DNA of 64,000 nt from Schaalia vaccimaxillae DSM 15804 (GTDB taxonomy: Bacteria; Actinomycetota; Actinomycetes; Actinomycetales; Actinomycetaceae). Each line of letters begins with the position of its first letter. Position 1 is the first letter of the stretch. The stretch is from the NCBI RefSeq assembly GCF_000420425.1, contig NZ_ATUX01000007.1:186001-250000 (forward strand). The letters are read 5' to 3'. The notes under the pieces were generated by a model. It was not told the origin of the DNA. It saw only the letters and a list, made by a program, of their open reading frames with translations, and did not search any database. Of this stretch, positions 43,649 to 53,575 are shown in pieces. Made by a program: the position numbers and the translations under genes.

Positions 43649-45775
43649 TCACTTCTGAGCGGTCATTTCGACAGCGCACTCATCGTCGGGCACGAAGCCC
43701 GCATCGAGGATGCCGACGAGGTTTTCAATCTGCTCTTCTTTGGTGCGTCCCAGACCAGACGGAGTGATCGTGTTGGTCAGGGAGATACCGTCGAGAGCAT
43801 CGTTGTAGTCGAGCTTGCCTACAGAGAGCATCGAGGCGACCATGCCATGGGTGTCGATGCCGTTTTCCGGGTTGGCGCCGGGGGCGAAGGGGGTGCCTGC
43901 GCGGTGACCCGACGGGAAGTTACCGGTGGCCTTGCCGTAGACGACATTCGAGGTGATGGTCAGCACCGACTGGGTCGGGATGGCGTCGCGGTACATGGGG
44001 ATCGCACGAATCTTGTCCATCACCGTGTGAACGATGGTTGCGGCAATATCGTCGGCGCGATCGTCGTCATTGCCGTAGGTCGGGAAGTCACCCTCGGTCT
44101 TGTAATCAACGATCAGTCCGGTTTCGTCGCGAATCGGAGTAACCTTCGCGTACTTGATCGCAGCCAAAGAATCGGCGACGATCGACAGGCCAGCGATACC
44201 GCAGCCCATGGTGCGGATGATCTCGGAGTCGTGCAACGCCATTTCGATGGACTCGTAGGCGTAGCGGTCATGGCAGTAGTGGATGATGTTGAGGGCCTCA
44301 ACGTAGGTGCCCACAACCCAATCCAGCATTTCCTCGTACTTGCTCCAGACCTCATCGAAGTCGAGCGGGCCGTCGCCTTCGATGCCGGGCAGCCCTTCGA
44401 CGACCTGCTTTCCGGACATTTCGTCGCGGCCACCGTTAAGAGCGTAAAGCAGGGCCTTAGCGGCGTTAACACGGGCACCGAAGAATTGCATCTGCTTACC
44501 GACCTTCATCGGGGAGACGCAGCAGGCAATGGCGGCATCGTCGCCCCAGTGGTCGCGGATCTGGCCGTCAGACTCGTACTGGATGGACGAGGTCTCAATC
44601 GAGATTGCTGCGCAGAAGTCCTTGTAACCCTTGGGCAGGTTCTCATCCCAGAAGATCGTGATATTCGGTTCGGGAGCGGGACCCAGGTTACGCAGGGTCT
44701 GCAGGAGTCGGAAAGAGGTCTTCGTAACCAGGGTGCGTCCGTCGTCGCCAAAGCCTGCGTCTGACCAGGTGGCCCAGTAGGGGTCGCCAGAGAAGATCTG
44801 GTCGTAGTCGATGGTGCGCAGGAAGCGGGTGATGCGCAGCTTAATGACGAGGGCGTCGATGATTTCCTGGGCGCCGGACTCATCCAGCGTGCCGTTGGCA
44901 AGATCGCGTTCGAAGTAGATATCGAAGAAACCGGAGAGGCGGCCAATGGACATGGCGGCGCCGTCCTGGGACTTGACCGAAGCCAGGTAGCCAAAGTAGG
45001 TCCACTGGACGGCTTCTTGGGCGGTGGTGGCCGGACCGGAGATGTCGTAGCCATAATCGGCGGCCATCTTCTTGAGCTTCTTGAGAGCCTTGATCTGCTC
45101 GGAATGTTCCTCGCGGTAGCGTGCCCAGTGCTCAGAGAAGCCCTGGTCGGCGTACTTGTCTTTGGCTTCGAGCTTGTCCTCAATGAGACGATCCACGCCG
45201 TACAGGGCAACGCGACGGTAGTCACCGATGATGCGGCCTCGACCGTAAGCGTCGGGCAGGCCAGTGATGATGTGAGAGGAACGTGCCGCGCGAATACGGG
45301 GCGTGTAGATATCGAAGACTGCGTCGTTGTGAGTCTTGCGGTACTGCGTGAAGATCTTCTTGACCTCGGGGTCGTGTTCCTTGCCGGCCTCGTGGATGGC
45401 GGTTTCGACCATGCGCCAGCCGCCGTTGGGCATCATGGCGCGCTTGAGAGGGGTGTCGGTTTGCAGACCAACGATGACATCATCGTCTTTGGAAATGAAG
45501 CCCGGCTTGAATGCGTCGATGTCAGCGGGGGTGTGGGTGTCAACGTCAAGGATGCGAACCTTGCGCTCCTCAGCTAGGTATTCCTTTTCAAGGGTGTCCC
45601 ACACGCGCAAAGTCTTGTCGGTGGGGCCAGCTAGGAATGAAGCGTCGCCCTCGAATGGCGTGTAGTTGCGCTGGATGAAGTCGCGGACGTCGATCTCCTG
45701 GTTCCAGGTGCCCTTTTCGAATCCGTCCCAGGCGTCCTTGGTGAGGGCGTCAGAAGCGGGCTGCTCGTTCGTCAT
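43649..45775 (-). CDS. pflB: Pyruvate formate-lyase catalytic subunit without its glycyl-radical domain
   Basis: Formate C-acetyltransferase: pyruvate plus CoA to acetyl-CoA plus formate, the anaerobic route of pyruvate cleavage. 708 residues; the thiyl pair Cys418-Cys419 in AIACCVSP sits at exactly the E. coli numbering, and SGHRAGTPFAPGANPENG is the expected C-proximal motif. The product ends about 60 residues short of a full enzyme (near NLVGILD) and lacks the radical-bearing RVSGY segment, which lies in the next gene. I set the start at 45775 with AGAGGAAAG upstream. A possible operator lies at 45884-45893. Confidence 0.95.
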   Translation of the reverse strand: MTNEQPASDALTKDAWDGFEKGTWNQEIDVRDFIQRNYTPFEGDASFLAGPTDKTLRVWDTLEKEYLAEERKVRILDVDTHTPADIDAFKPGFISKDDDVIVGLQTDTPLKRAMMPNGGWRMVETAIHEAGKEHDPEVKKIFTQYRKTHNDAVFDIYTPRIRAARSSHIITGLPDAYGRGRIIGDYRRVALYGVDRLIEDKLEAKDKYADQGFSEHWARYREEHSEQIKALKKLKKMAADYGYDISGPATTAQEAVQWTYFGYLASVKSQDGAAMSIGRLSGFFDIYFERDLANGTLDESGAQEIIDALVIKLRITRFLRTIDYDQIFSGDPYWATWSDAGFGDDGRTLVTKTSFRLLQTLRNLGPAPEPNITIFWDENLPKGYKDFCAAISIETSSIQYESDGQIRDHWGDDAAIACCVSPMKVGKQMQFFGARVNAAKALLYALNGGRDEMSGKQVVEGLPGIEGDGPLDFDEVWSKYEEMLDWVVGTYVEALNIIHYCHDRYAYESIEMALHDSEIIRTMGCGIAGLSIVADSLAAIKYAKVTPIRDETGLIVDYKTEGDFPTYGNDDDRADDIAATIVHTVMDKIRAIPMYRDAIPTQSVLTITSNVVYGKATGNFPSGHRAGTPFAPGANPENGIDTHGMVASMLSVGKLDYNDALDGISLTNTITPSGLGRTKEEQIENLVGILDAGFVPDDECAVEMTAQK

Positions 45776-45883
45776 CTTTCCTCTTCTCGGGTCAAGCCGG
45801 CCTCCCGGTCTGGGGGACCAGTGTCGAAGCCTTTCGACTTCGTCGTCGTGCCGTGTAGGCATCTGCGATCTATTCTTCGACGG

Positions 45884-45893
45884 TTGTTAACAA
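45884..45893. promoter_or_regulatory. Palindrome in the pflB upstream region
   Basis: The perfect 10-bp palindrome TTGTTAACAA lies about 110 bp upstream of the pflB start, in the 355-bp divergent gap 45776-46130. It resembles half-sites of redox-responsive regulators such as Rex but lacks their longer spacing, so its identity is uncertain. The rest of the gap holds a weak hairpin (45825-45838) and the hom promoter. Confidence 0.3.
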
Positions 45894-45965
45894 TTTTCTA
45901 CAGGGGACCAAAGAACTATGTATGTTGTCGGTCTCAGGTTGCGAAAAAACGCCTCTCTGCCAACC

Positions 45966-45994
45966 TTGTGTAGGACTAAGGGCCTACGTTTACT
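45966..45994 (+). promoter_or_regulatory. Candidate hom-thrB promoter
   Basis: TTGTGT (45966-45971) and TTTACT (45989-45994) are spaced by 17 bp, matching a sigma-70-type pair with modest similarity to consensus. The predicted leader is about 130 nt. I see no threonine-rich leader peptide or other clear attenuator. Confidence 0.4.
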
Positions 45995-46130
45995 TTTTGC
46001 GTTGTGGTGCTGCATGAGCGCCGAAATGGACTGATCTCCGAGTTGAGACTGCAAGCGCTTAGACTGCTCGTCAACGGCAAGCGCGGGGAACATCCGATGC
46101 GCGCACCGTGATGATTGAAAGAGGAGAGCC

Positions 46131-47441
46131 ATGACGCAGTCCCTGCCACAACTCAGCGTCGGTGTACTGGGTGCCGGAACCGTGGGAGCTCAGGTTATTC
46201 ACATGCTCGCCGAGAAAGCTGAGGACTTCTCCGCCCGATCTGGTGCGGCAATGAGTGTTGATGCGGTCCTCGTGCGAAACCTTGACGCGCCTCGCGACAC
46301 TCCCATCGACTCTGCCCTTCTGACCACCGACCCCGCCCAAGCAATTGACGGCCGAGATATCGTCGTTGAACTGATCGGCGGTATTGAACCCGCGCGCACC
46401 TACGTTCTGCGCGCCCTCAACCAAGGCATCAGTGTTGTCACGGGCAATAAGGCTCTATTGGCTGCCCACGGCCCCGAACTTTATGCGGCTGCCGACGCTT
46501 CTGGAGCGGACCTCTACTACGAAGCTGCCGTGGCTGGTGCAGTCCCAGTCGTCTACGGCCTTCGTGAGTCTCTTGCAGGCGATCGCATTACCAAGGTCAT
46601 GGGTATCGTCAATGGCACGACCAATTTCATCCTCGATTCCATGGCCAGCCGCGGCCTGAGCTACAAGGACGCCCTCGCACAAGCTCAGGAACTTGGGTTC
46701 GCTGAAGCCGACCCAACCGCCGACGTAGAAGGACTAGATGCAGCGGCAAAGTGCTCAATTTTGGCCTCCCTTGCATTCCATTCCCGCGTTGGAATCGACG
46801 ATGTCGAGGTCGAAGGCATCACCTCAATCGCCGCTGATGACATGTCTGAGGCCGCTTTCTTTAACCGCACCATCAAACTGCTGGCAATCGCTGAGCGACG
46901 CATCGGCGAGGATGGGCGAGAAGGAATCGGTATGCGAGTCCATCCCGCCCTCGTCCCTAATGACCATCCGCTGGCCAGTGTCGATGGCGCATTCAATGCC
47001 ATTCTTGTCGAGGGCGAGGCTGCCGGACGTCTGATGTTCTACGGACAGGGCGCAGGTGGTGCACCAACGGCTTCAGCAGTTCTGTCCGACCTCGTGGCAG
47101 CAGCGCATCATCGCGCATACGGAGGACACGCTCCCCGCGAATCTGTCTACGCACACCTGCCAATCCTTGATCCAGGTATTGCTCGGACTCGCTACCAGAT
47201 TCGACTCCAAGTCGAAGACAGGCTCGGGGTTTTATCTGACGTCGCCGGCATCTTCGCTCGCCACGGAGTGTCCATTCAATCCGTACATCAACGCGATGAC
47301 CGTGAACCCGGGGCATGCGTGATTGTTGCAACTACACACCTGGCTCGGGAGGCTGACCTGCAAGCTGTAACACGGGCTCTGGGTGTGTCCGAAGCTGTTC
47401 GGGAAGTCACGTCAGCTATCCGAGTCGAAGGGGAGGAATGA
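46131..47441 (+). CDS. hom: Homoserine dehydrogenase
   Basis: NAD(P)H-dependent conversion of aspartate semialdehyde to homoserine, for threonine and methionine. The 436-residue product has the Rossmann motif VGVLGAGTVGAQVI, VVELIGGIEPARTY, VTGNKALLAAHG, the catalytic region ADPTADVEGLDAAAK, and a C-terminal ACT domain (about residues 355-425, beginning RLQVEDRLGVLSDVAGIF) for feedback by threonine. It overlaps thrB by four bases (ATGA). Threonine feedback control is inferred from the ACT domain. Confidence 0.96.
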   Translation: MTQSLPQLSVGVLGAGTVGAQVIHMLAEKAEDFSARSGAAMSVDAVLVRNLDAPRDTPIDSALLTTDPAQAIDGRDIVVELIGGIEPARTYVLRALNQGISVVTGNKALLAAHGPELYAAADASGADLYYEAAVAGAVPVVYGLRESLAGDRITKVMGIVNGTTNFILDSMASRGLSYKDALAQAQELGFAEADPTADVEGLDAAAKCSILASLAFHSRVGIDDVEVEGITSIAADDMSEAAFFNRTIKLLAIAERRIGEDGREGIGMRVHPALVPNDHPLASVDGAFNAILVEGEAAGRLMFYGQGAGGAPTASAVLSDLVAAAHHRAYGGHAPRESVYAHLPILDPGIARTRYQIRLQVEDRLGVLSDVAGIFARHGVSIQSVHQRDDREPGACVIVATTHLAREADLQAVTRALGVSEAVREVTSAIRVEGEE

Positions 47442-48382
47442 GCGTGCGGCTACGTGACGACTTTGTTGCCGTCAAAGTGCCGGCGACCACCGCCAACCTC
47501 GGGCCAGGCTTTGACTCCATGGGGATGGCCTTGGATCTGTGGGATGAAGTGTCGATCCACGCCACCGCCGGGGCAACCTCGGTAGTTGTCGAGGGCGAGG
47601 GCGCCGGAACTGTCGGCGAGGGGGAGGACAATCTTGTCGTCAAGTGCGTCAGGCTCGCTCTTGATCGCGTCGGAGCGCCTCAAATTGGGATCCGCATGCA
47701 CTGCACCAACAGGATCCCTCATTCGCGAGGACTCGGGTCATCAGCGTCAGCAATCGTCGCAGGTCTCGCCCTTGCCAGGGCCCTCATTGGTGAGGAGGAT
47801 GTTCTGACTCCTGCCGATATTCTGGCTATCGGTTCTGAACTTGAAGGCCACCCCGATAACGTGGCGCCGGCCGTGCTCGGTGGAGCCACTATTGCCTGGA
47901 TGGAAGGGGAGCGGGCGGGTGCGGTTCGCGTCATGCCTCCCGCGCAGATTAGCCCGGTTGCGTTCATTCCAGATTTTGAGCTATCGACCTCGCAGGCACG
48001 TGAAGCCCTCGAAGAACGTGTCAGTCATGAGGATGCCCGCTTCAACCTGGGCCGTTCAGCTCTTCTTGCAGCACTCTTATCGGGAGCGTCCCAGGGGACA
48101 GGGGAATACAGCTTTCACGACATGCTCATGGATGCCACGCAAGATCGCCTCCATCAGGAACAGCGTCGAGGCGCGATGGAACCCTCCCTTGCACTAGTCG
48201 ATTGGTTGCGCAGCGCGGACCTCGCGGCGGTGGTGTCTGGAGCGGGTCCCACGGTGCTGTCCTTGGAATCCGTTGGGGCAGACATTCGGCACGAAGCGCA
48301 GGCAGCAGGATGGAAGGTCATGGAGCTTGCGGTGGCTGAGCGGGCGGTGACCATTACCCGAGGACGTCTGGCAGGGAAGTAA
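47438..48382 (+). CDS. thrB: Homoserine kinase
   Basis: GHMP-kinase that phosphorylates homoserine, the penultimate threonine step. The 314-residue protein begins with VKVPATTANLGPGFDSMGMAL and has the glycine-rich ATP motif PHSRGLGSSASAIVAG, both characteristic of ThrB. It is translated in step with hom through the ATGA overlap. A 237-bp gap separates it from rho, and thrC is not in the window. Confidence 0.95.
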   Translation: MSVRLRDDFVAVKVPATTANLGPGFDSMGMALDLWDEVSIHATAGATSVVVEGEGAGTVGEGEDNLVVKCVRLALDRVGAPQIGIRMHCTNRIPHSRGLGSSASAIVAGLALARALIGEEDVLTPADILAIGSELEGHPDNVAPAVLGGATIAWMEGERAGAVRVMPPAQISPVAFIPDFELSTSQAREALEERVSHEDARFNLGRSALLAALLSGASQGTGEYSFHDMLMDATQDRLHQEQRRGAMEPSLALVDWLRSADLAAVVSGAGPTVLSLESVGADIRHEAQAAGWKVMELAVAERAVTITRGRLAGK

Positions 48383-48472
48383 AGTCGGGCGATTCGGGTA
48401 GGCGCGGATGTGTGATATTTGTCCGACGGTGGGCAGTAGCGACCCGGATCGCCACCAGCAAAGGCTAAACAT

Positions 48473-48481
48473 TGGTACTAT
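48473..48481 (+). promoter_or_regulatory. Candidate rho promoter (extended -10)
   Basis: TG-N-TACTAT (48473-48481) is a strong extended -10. No -35 with a good match is visible at 17 bp. The leader to the GTG at 48620 would be about 130 nt. Confidence 0.4.
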
Positions 48482-48619
48482 CTGTCTATCGGTCCTTGTG
48501 ACCCGCCGCTTGTCGGCATCTGTCAACGCCGCGCGATTTCTTTCCGCCGCGTCATCCCCCGTCAAAAACAACAGGGGAATTGAACCGCCCGCGTAGGGCT
48601 TTTCCAGTAAGGAACATTC

Positions 48620-50335
48620 GTGAGCAACGAACAGGCTGCAGACGCGCCCACCAAATCGCTGTCCGCCATGAAGCTCGCCGAATTGCAGGCGCTCGCTTCT
48701 TCCCGTGGACTCAAAGGCATTTCCAAAATGCGCAAGTCCCAGCTCGTCGAGGCACTCAGTGGTGCTGCGTCGGCTCCAAGTGCCCCGGCACAGGCCCCTG
48801 CCGATCAGGCCCCTGCCGATCAGGCCCCCTCCCAGGTCACCCGCGACAAGGACGTAAAAGAAGAAACAGCTTCGTCAACGCCGCGAAAGACCCGTAGGCG
48901 CCGCGTCGCCACAACTGAAGCTATTGACCCGGCGCAGGTCCAACTCGACTTGCCGACGCCGCAGTCCGACAAGGCCAATGAGACAGCGTCAGACGTCTCG
49001 CCAAAGCAAACCCCGGACTCGCTTGACTCCATCGAGCTGCCCGAGGGCGACGATGCTGACGGACGCGGACGCAATCGGCGCGATCGCAACCGGCGTAGTC
49101 GCCGCGATCGCAACACCAATAGGCGAGAGCGCAATGGCAACCGTGCAGACGGTCAGAACCAGGCAACTCGCACCGATCGTGACGATCAAGTTCGCGAAGA
49201 CGAACAGCTTGCTCCCATTGCCGGCATCCTTGATGTCCAAGACAATCACGCTTTCGTGCGTACCTCGGGTTATCTACCTGGACCTAAAGACGTTTATGTG
49301 ACTCTGGGCAATGTGCGCCGCTGGGGCTTGCGCGCCGGAGACGCCGTCGCCGGTGCTGTGCGTCAGCCCCGTGAGGGAGAGCGGCAGCGTCAGAAGTACA
49401 ACGCCTTGGTCCGTGTTGACTCGGTCAATGGAATGACGATTGAAGAGGCGCAGGCCCGCCGCGAGTTCGGCAAGCTGACCCCCTTGTACCCCAATGAACA
49501 GCTTCGCCTTGAAACCTCGGCTAAAGCCTTCACCCCTCGCGTCATTGACTTGGTGGCCCCCATTGGCAAGGGCCAGCGAGGCCTCATCGTTTCTCCGCCT
49601 AAGGCTGGTAAGACAATGGTCATCCAGCAGATCGCCAAGGCTATCGAGGTCAATAACCCCGAAGTTCACCTCATGGTTGTCCTTGTTGACGAACGCCCAG
49701 AAGAGGTCACCGACATGCGGTCGATCGTCAAGGGAGAGGTCATTGCCTCAACCTTTGACCGCCCGGCTTCCGATCACACGATCGTTGCCGAACTGGCAAT
49801 CGAACGGGCGAAGCGTCTGGTCGAACTTGGCCAGGATGTCGTCGTTCTGCTCGACTCTTTGACCCGTCTGTCGCGCGCCTACAACTTGGCGGCACCTGCC
49901 TCGGGACGCATTCTGTCCGGTGGTGTTGATGCCTCAGCCCTTTACCCGCCCAAGAAATTCTTCGGGGGCGCACGAAACCTCAAAGAGGGTGGCTCGCTGA
50001 CCATCATCGCTTCGGCGCTGGTTGAAACCGGCTCGAAGATGGACGAAGTGATCTTCGAAGAATTCAAGGGCACCGGCAACATGGAATTGCGTCTGTCCCG
50101 CCAGCTCGCAGATCGCCGTATTTTCCCGGCCATCGACGTCAATGCCTCGGGTACTCGCCGCGAAGAAATGCTCTTCAAGCCCGAAGAACTTCGCATCATG
50201 TGGAAGTTGCGCCGTGTTCTGGGCACCCTCGATCAGCAGTCCAGCCTCGAATTGGTCCTCGACAAGCTCAAAGAAACTCAATCCAACGCAGAGTTCCTCA
50301 TGCTTGTCCAAAAGACCACACCGTCGGCTGACTGA
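48620..50335 (+). CDS. rho: Transcription termination factor Rho
   Basis: Hexameric RNA helicase that ends transcription. The 571-residue protein has an N-terminal SAP-like Rho_N helix domain (residues about 8-52), a long acidic then Arg/Asn/Asp-rich insertion (about 55-195) typical of actinobacterial Rho, the cold-shock RNA-binding domain with [18 protein letters not shown], and the ATPase core with Walker [10 protein letters not shown] and the Q-loop/R-loop region. A 15-bp tandem repeat, in frame, gives two APADQ copies. GTG 48620 has AAGGA at 48609-48613. Confidence 0.97.
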   Translation: MSNEQAADAPTKSLSAMKLAELQALASSRGLKGISKMRKSQLVEALSGAASAPSAPAQAPADQAPADQAPSQVTRDKDVKEETASSTPRKTRRRRVATTEAIDPAQVQLDLPTPQSDKANETASDVSPKQTPDSLDSIELPEGDDADGRGRNRRDRNRRSRRDRNTNRRERNGNRADGQNQATRTDRDDQVREDEQLAPIAGILDVQDNHAFVRTSGYLPGPKDVYVTLGNVRRWGLRAGDAVAGAVRQPREGERQRQKYNALVRVDSVNGMTIEEAQARREFGKLTPLYPNEQLRLETSAKAFTPRVIDLVAPIGKGQRGLIVSPPKAGKTMVIQQIAKAIEVNNPEVHLMVVLVDERPEEVTDMRSIVKGEVIASTFDRPASDHTIVAELAIERAKRLVELGQDVVVLLDSLTRLSRAYNLAAPASGRILSGGVDASALYPPKKFFGGARNLKEGGSLTIIASALVETGSKMDEVIFEEFKGTGNMELRLSRQLADRRIFPAIDVNASGTRREEMLFKPEELRIMWKLRRVLGTLDQQSSLELVLDKLKETQSNAEFLMLVQKTTPSAD

Positions 50336-50354
50336 TATATCGTGCATATGTGTG

Positions 50355-50390
50355 ACGCCCCGCTTTCATCAGGAAGCGGGGCGTTTCCTT
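50355..50390 (+). terminator. rho terminator
   Basis: An 11-bp stem (50355-50365 with 50374-50384) with a short loop is followed by a T-rich run (TTTCCTT). It starts about 20 bp after the rho stop. Confidence 0.85.
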
Positions 50391-50601
50391 CACAACTGTC
50401 GGCGACCTCACGCAACCTGGATCCGGCTTGAAGTACCACTTAGGGTGCCGAAAGTGGCACAATGTCACGGTCGGCTTCCGGTTCACCTCTCCGCCGCCGC
50501 GCCCGTGCCATGAGCACGGCAGACGGAAGAGCAACCCGCCACCAGATGTGGCGGACTCGCGGTTTGGACCCGGGGCACTCAACGAATCCAGGAGTAATTC
50601 C
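50391..50601 (+). promoter_or_regulatory. rpmE leader region with several small hairpins
   Basis: The 211-bp leader of rpmE holds small inverted repeats (for example CGTGC with GCACG near 50505, and CGCCAC-CAGAT-GTGGCG at about 50540). Leaders of L31 genes are sometimes regulated by zinc or by ribosomal protein binding. No Zur box or known riboswitch fold is recognised here. Confidence 0.3.
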
Positions 50602-50823
50602 ATGAAGAAGGACATCCACCCCGAATACGTGGATACCGTCGTGTCTTGCACGTGCGGCAACACCTTCAACACCCGTTCCACCCTCACCTCCGGTGAGATG
50701 CGCGTGGACGTGTGCTCGGCTTGCCACCCGTTCTACACGGGCAAGCAGAAGATCCTCGACACCGGTGGTCGCGTCGCCCGCTTCGAGGCCCGCTACGGCA
50801 AGCGTGATCGTTCCTCCAAGTGA
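50602..50823 (+). CDS. rpmE: 50S ribosomal protein L31 (zinc-binding form)
   Basis: A 73-residue ribosomal protein of the large subunit. It begins KKDIHPEYV and has the zinc-binding Cys residues in [10 protein letters not shown] and [13 protein letters not shown]. The intact Cys set makes this the C+ type; some Actinobacteria also have a Cys-less paralogue used under zinc limitation, not seen here. ATG 50602 is preceded by CCAGGAG. Strong hairpin downstream. Confidence 0.96.
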   Translation: MKKDIHPEYVDTVVSCTCGNTFNTRSTLTSGEMRVDVCSACHPFYTGKQKILDTGGRVARFEARYGKRDRSSK

Positions 50824-50852
50824 GTCGAGTCATCGCACAGCAGTAGTGCTTT

Positions 50853-50894
50853 CGCCGCGGCGCCGGAGATCTTCGGGTCACCGGCGCCGCGGTG
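50853..50894 (+). terminator. Hairpin between rpmE and prfA
   Basis: A 12-bp GC-rich perfect stem (50855-50866 with 50881-50892) with two further weak pairs and a 14-nt loop is followed by TTGTCATT. It may terminate the rpmE message or act within the prfA leader. Confidence 0.65.
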
Positions 50895-50930
50895 TTGTCA
50901 TTAGCGCAATTCTCGTCCAGGAGCCACAAC

Positions 50931-52043
50931 ATGAGCAACGAAGCCGCGTCAGCCGATGAACTCTCGGCCCTCGAACCTCTCCTCGCTGAATACGCGCAGG
51001 TCGAAGAGGACATGGCCTCTGCCCAAACCCTCGCAGACCCCAATCGGATGCGACGTGTCGGGCGCCGATACGCAGAGTTAGGACGTATCAAAGCAGCGGC
51101 GGATCGCCTCGTCGCAGCCCGTAACGATCTCCAAGCTGCGCGTGAGCTCGCCTCAGAAGATCCCTCATTTAGCGAAGAAATTCCTGCCCTGGAGGAAGAA
51201 GCGGAGTCAGCCCACGCTAGCCTCTTGAAGATCTTGGCTCCGCGCGACCCCGAGGACGCCCTCGACGTCATCGTCGAAATCAAAGCCGGCGAAGGCGGCG
51301 AAGAATCCGCTCTCTTCGCCTCGGACTTGGCGCGAATGTATGCCCGCTACGGCGAAACCAAAGGCTGGTCGGTCACCGAATTGTCAGCCACACACACCGA
51401 ACTCGGCGGATACAAAGACATCACATTGGCCGTGCGTGCGCACGGAACCCCAGCCCCCGAAGAAGGAGTGTGGGCTCACCTTAAATACGAGGGCGGCGTG
51501 CACAGGGTCCAACGCGTGCCCGTCACCGAATCGCAAGGACGCATCCATACCAGTGCGGCTGGTGTTTTTGTGATGCCCCAGATCGAGGACGAGGGGGAGA
51601 TCGTCATCGATCCCAATGATTTAAGAATCGACGTGTATCGCTCGTCGGGGCCCGGAGGACAATCCGTCAATACAACCGATTCAGCTGTGCGGATTACTCA
51701 CATGCCCTCAGGCATTGTTGTCTCAATGCAAAACGAAAAGTCACAGCTGCAAAACAAAGAAGCGGCGCTTCGCGTCCTCGCTTCCCGTCTGGCAGCGGAA
51801 GCTCGAGCCAAACGCGAGGCCGAGGCATCAGCCCAACGACTCTCTCAAGTCAGAACAGTGGACCGGTCTGAAAGAATCCGCACCTACAACTTTCCTGAGA
51901 ATCGAATCACCGACCACCGAACCGGATTCAAAGCGCACAACCTCGACCAGGTGCTCTCTGGAGCCTTGGACCCGGTCATTGCGTCACTCCAAGAAGCTGA
52001 CGAGGCTGAGAGACTGGCCGCGGCAGCGGAGAACCGACAGTGA
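50931..52043 (+). CDS. prfA: Peptide chain release factor 1
   Basis: Recognises UAA/UAG stop codons. The 370-residue protein has an N-terminal alpha-helical domain, the decoding region and the catalytic loop [17 protein letters not shown] (GGQ motif, whose Gln is methylated by the next gene's product), and the C-terminal domain with [16 protein letters not shown] 50931 has AGGAG at 50919-50923. It overlaps prmC by GTGA. Confidence 0.97.
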   Translation: MSNEAASADELSALEPLLAEYAQVEEDMASAQTLADPNRMRRVGRRYAELGRIKAAADRLVAARNDLQAARELASEDPSFSEEIPALEEEAESAHASLLKILAPRDPEDALDVIVEIKAGEGGEESALFASDLARMYARYGETKGWSVTELSATHTELGGYKDITLAVRAHGTPAPEEGVWAHLKYEGGVHRVQRVPVTESQGRIHTSAAGVFVMPQIEDEGEIVIDPNDLRIDVYRSSGPGGQSVNTTDSAVRITHMPSGIVVSMQNEKSQLQNKEAALRVLASRLAAEARAKREAEASAQRLSQVRTVDRSERIRTYNFPENRITDHRTGFKAHNLDQVLSGALDPVIASLQEADEAERLAAAAENRQ

Positions 52044-52909
52044 TCAGACCTACCTCGAGTAGGCGAGTCGGTGAACTGCTTGCCTGGGCTAGACGGGAAC
52101 TTGCAGCTCTTGAGGCCTGTAATCCGAGCGTTGAAAGCACAGAGTTGCTGGAGTGGGCAGCTGGCGTTGCGAACCGCTGGCAACTTGGCGACACTGTGGA
52201 TGAAGAATCAACCCGACGATTCGTCGAGGCGGTGGCCCAGAGAACTCAAAACCGGCCCCTTCAACTTATTACTGGTCGGATGTACTTTCGTTGCCTGACA
52301 CTGCATGCCAGGCCAGGCGTCTTTATTTGTCGCCCTGAAACGGAAATTGTTGCAGGCCTTGCCATTGAGGCCAGTAAACCCGGCGATATCGTGGTTGACC
52401 TGTGCACGGGGTCAGGTGCGATCGCGTTAGCTATTGCAACAGAGTGCCCCGCAACACTGGTTCACGCAGTCGAGCTCTCGCCCCTGGCTTGTGAGCTTGC
52501 TGCCCAGAATATCGACGCAATTGCAGCTGGTGCAGTGATGCTACACAATGCGGATGCAACGTCAGACGCCACCTTGACACAGCTGGATGGAAGCGTCGAC
52601 ATCGTGGTCTCTAATCCTCCATACGTGCCGGCGGCAGAAGCTCCCACTCAACCCGAAGCACTTCTCGATCCAGACCTTGCGTTATATGGGGGTGGCGCTG
52701 ATGGAATGGAGATTCCAGAAAAGATTATTCGACGCGCCGCCGGCCTGTTAAAAGAATCCGGCACGCTCATTGTTGAACACTCTGCAAGTCAATCAGCACT
52801 TATGCGTCAATGTGCGAGCTCGTACGGATTCAGCGACGTGACAACGGTTGTTGATCTAACGGGTAAGGACCGAGTCCTGGTTGCCAGGCGTGGAACAATA
52901 GACGAGTGA
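52040..52909 (+). CDS. prmC: Release factor glutamine methyltransferase
   Basis: N5-glutamine methylase of release factors (HemK family), 289 residues. It has the SAM motif [16 protein letters not shown] and the signature [10 protein letters not shown], with a helical N-terminal domain about 90 residues long. It starts within the prfA stop codon, so the target and its modifier are coupled. The 3' end overlaps the next gene. Confidence 0.96.
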   Translation: MIRPTSSRRVGELLAWARRELAALEACNPSVESTELLEWAAGVANRWQLGDTVDEESTRRFVEAVAQRTQNRPLQLITGRMYFRCLTLHARPGVFICRPETEIVAGLAIEASKPGDIVVDLCTGSGAIALAIATECPATLVHAVELSPLACELAAQNIDAIAAGAVMLHNADATSDATLTQLDGSVDIVVSNPPYVPAAEAPTQPEALLDPDLALYGGGADGMEIPEKIIRRAAGLLKESGTLIVEHSASQSALMRQCASSYGFSDVTTVVDLTGKDRVLVARRGTIDE

Positions 52910-53556
52910 ATATGCCTGTCATTGACGCCCGCTACGGCTGGCAACCTGCAGATCTAGACCGCGTGATCGAGGTTCTTAGAGCCGGAGAACTTGCTGTGAT
53001 CCCCACTGACACCGTCTACGGGATTGCCGCTAACGCCGATGACCCGGATGCCGTGTCGAAGCTTCTCGCCGCCAAGGGACGCGGAAAACAGATGCCACCT
53101 CCCGTCCTCGTCAGTGGTGGCGACGCTATCGATGACTTGTGCGTCAACGTACCTGCAACGGCTCGCAGACTGGCCCAATCACACTGGCCCGGCGGACTCA
53201 CACTTATTCTTCAGGCGCGTAGTGACCTGGGGTGGGATCTTGGGCAGACACATGGAACGCTGGCTCTTCGCATGCCCGATCATCGCTGCACTCTCGAGCT
53301 TCTCGATCAGACAGGCCCGCTAGCTGTGACTAGCGCAAATCTGACGGGCCAAGAACCAGCGACATCTCTTACTGAGGCGATCCAAGCTTTTGGACACAAG
53401 GTCGGGGCCTATGTGGATGCTGGTCCAACCCCTGGGACAACGCCATCAACAATCATCGACCTCGCCCACGGCCAACCCAGAGCCATCCGTCTCGGGACCT
53501 TATCCTTGGAGGAGCTATCGTCCAGCGCGGGTGAAGTCATCCTCCCCGCCGACTGA
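52906..53556 (+). CDS. L-threonylcarbamoyladenylate synthase (YrdC/TsaC family)
   Basis: Makes threonylcarbamoyl-AMP for t6A in tRNA, from threonine, bicarbonate and ATP. The 216-residue protein has the YrdC fold motifs VIPTDTVYGIAANADD, LLAAKGRGKQMPPPVLV, THGTLALRMPDH and TSANLTGQEPAT. It overlaps prmC by four bases. GTG 52906 or ATG 52912 may be the start. Confidence 0.95.
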   Translation: MNMPVIDARYGWQPADLDRVIEVLRAGELAVIPTDTVYGIAANADDPDAVSKLLAAKGRGKQMPPPVLVSGGDAIDDLCVNVPATARRLAQSHWPGGLTLILQARSDLGWDLGQTHGTLALRMPDHRCTLELLDQTGPLAVTSANLTGQEPATSLTEAIQAFGHKVGAYVDAGPTPGTTPSTIIDLAHGQPRAIRLGTLSLEELSSSAGEVILPAD

Positions 53557-53575
53557 AAGAACTTGGCACCCCGGT

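Noticed and set aside
43337-44764. Long plus-strand reading frame antisense to pflB and the radical-domain gene
   Set aside because: It is a shadow of the GC-rich coding strand, with no recognisable domain or ribosome-binding site.
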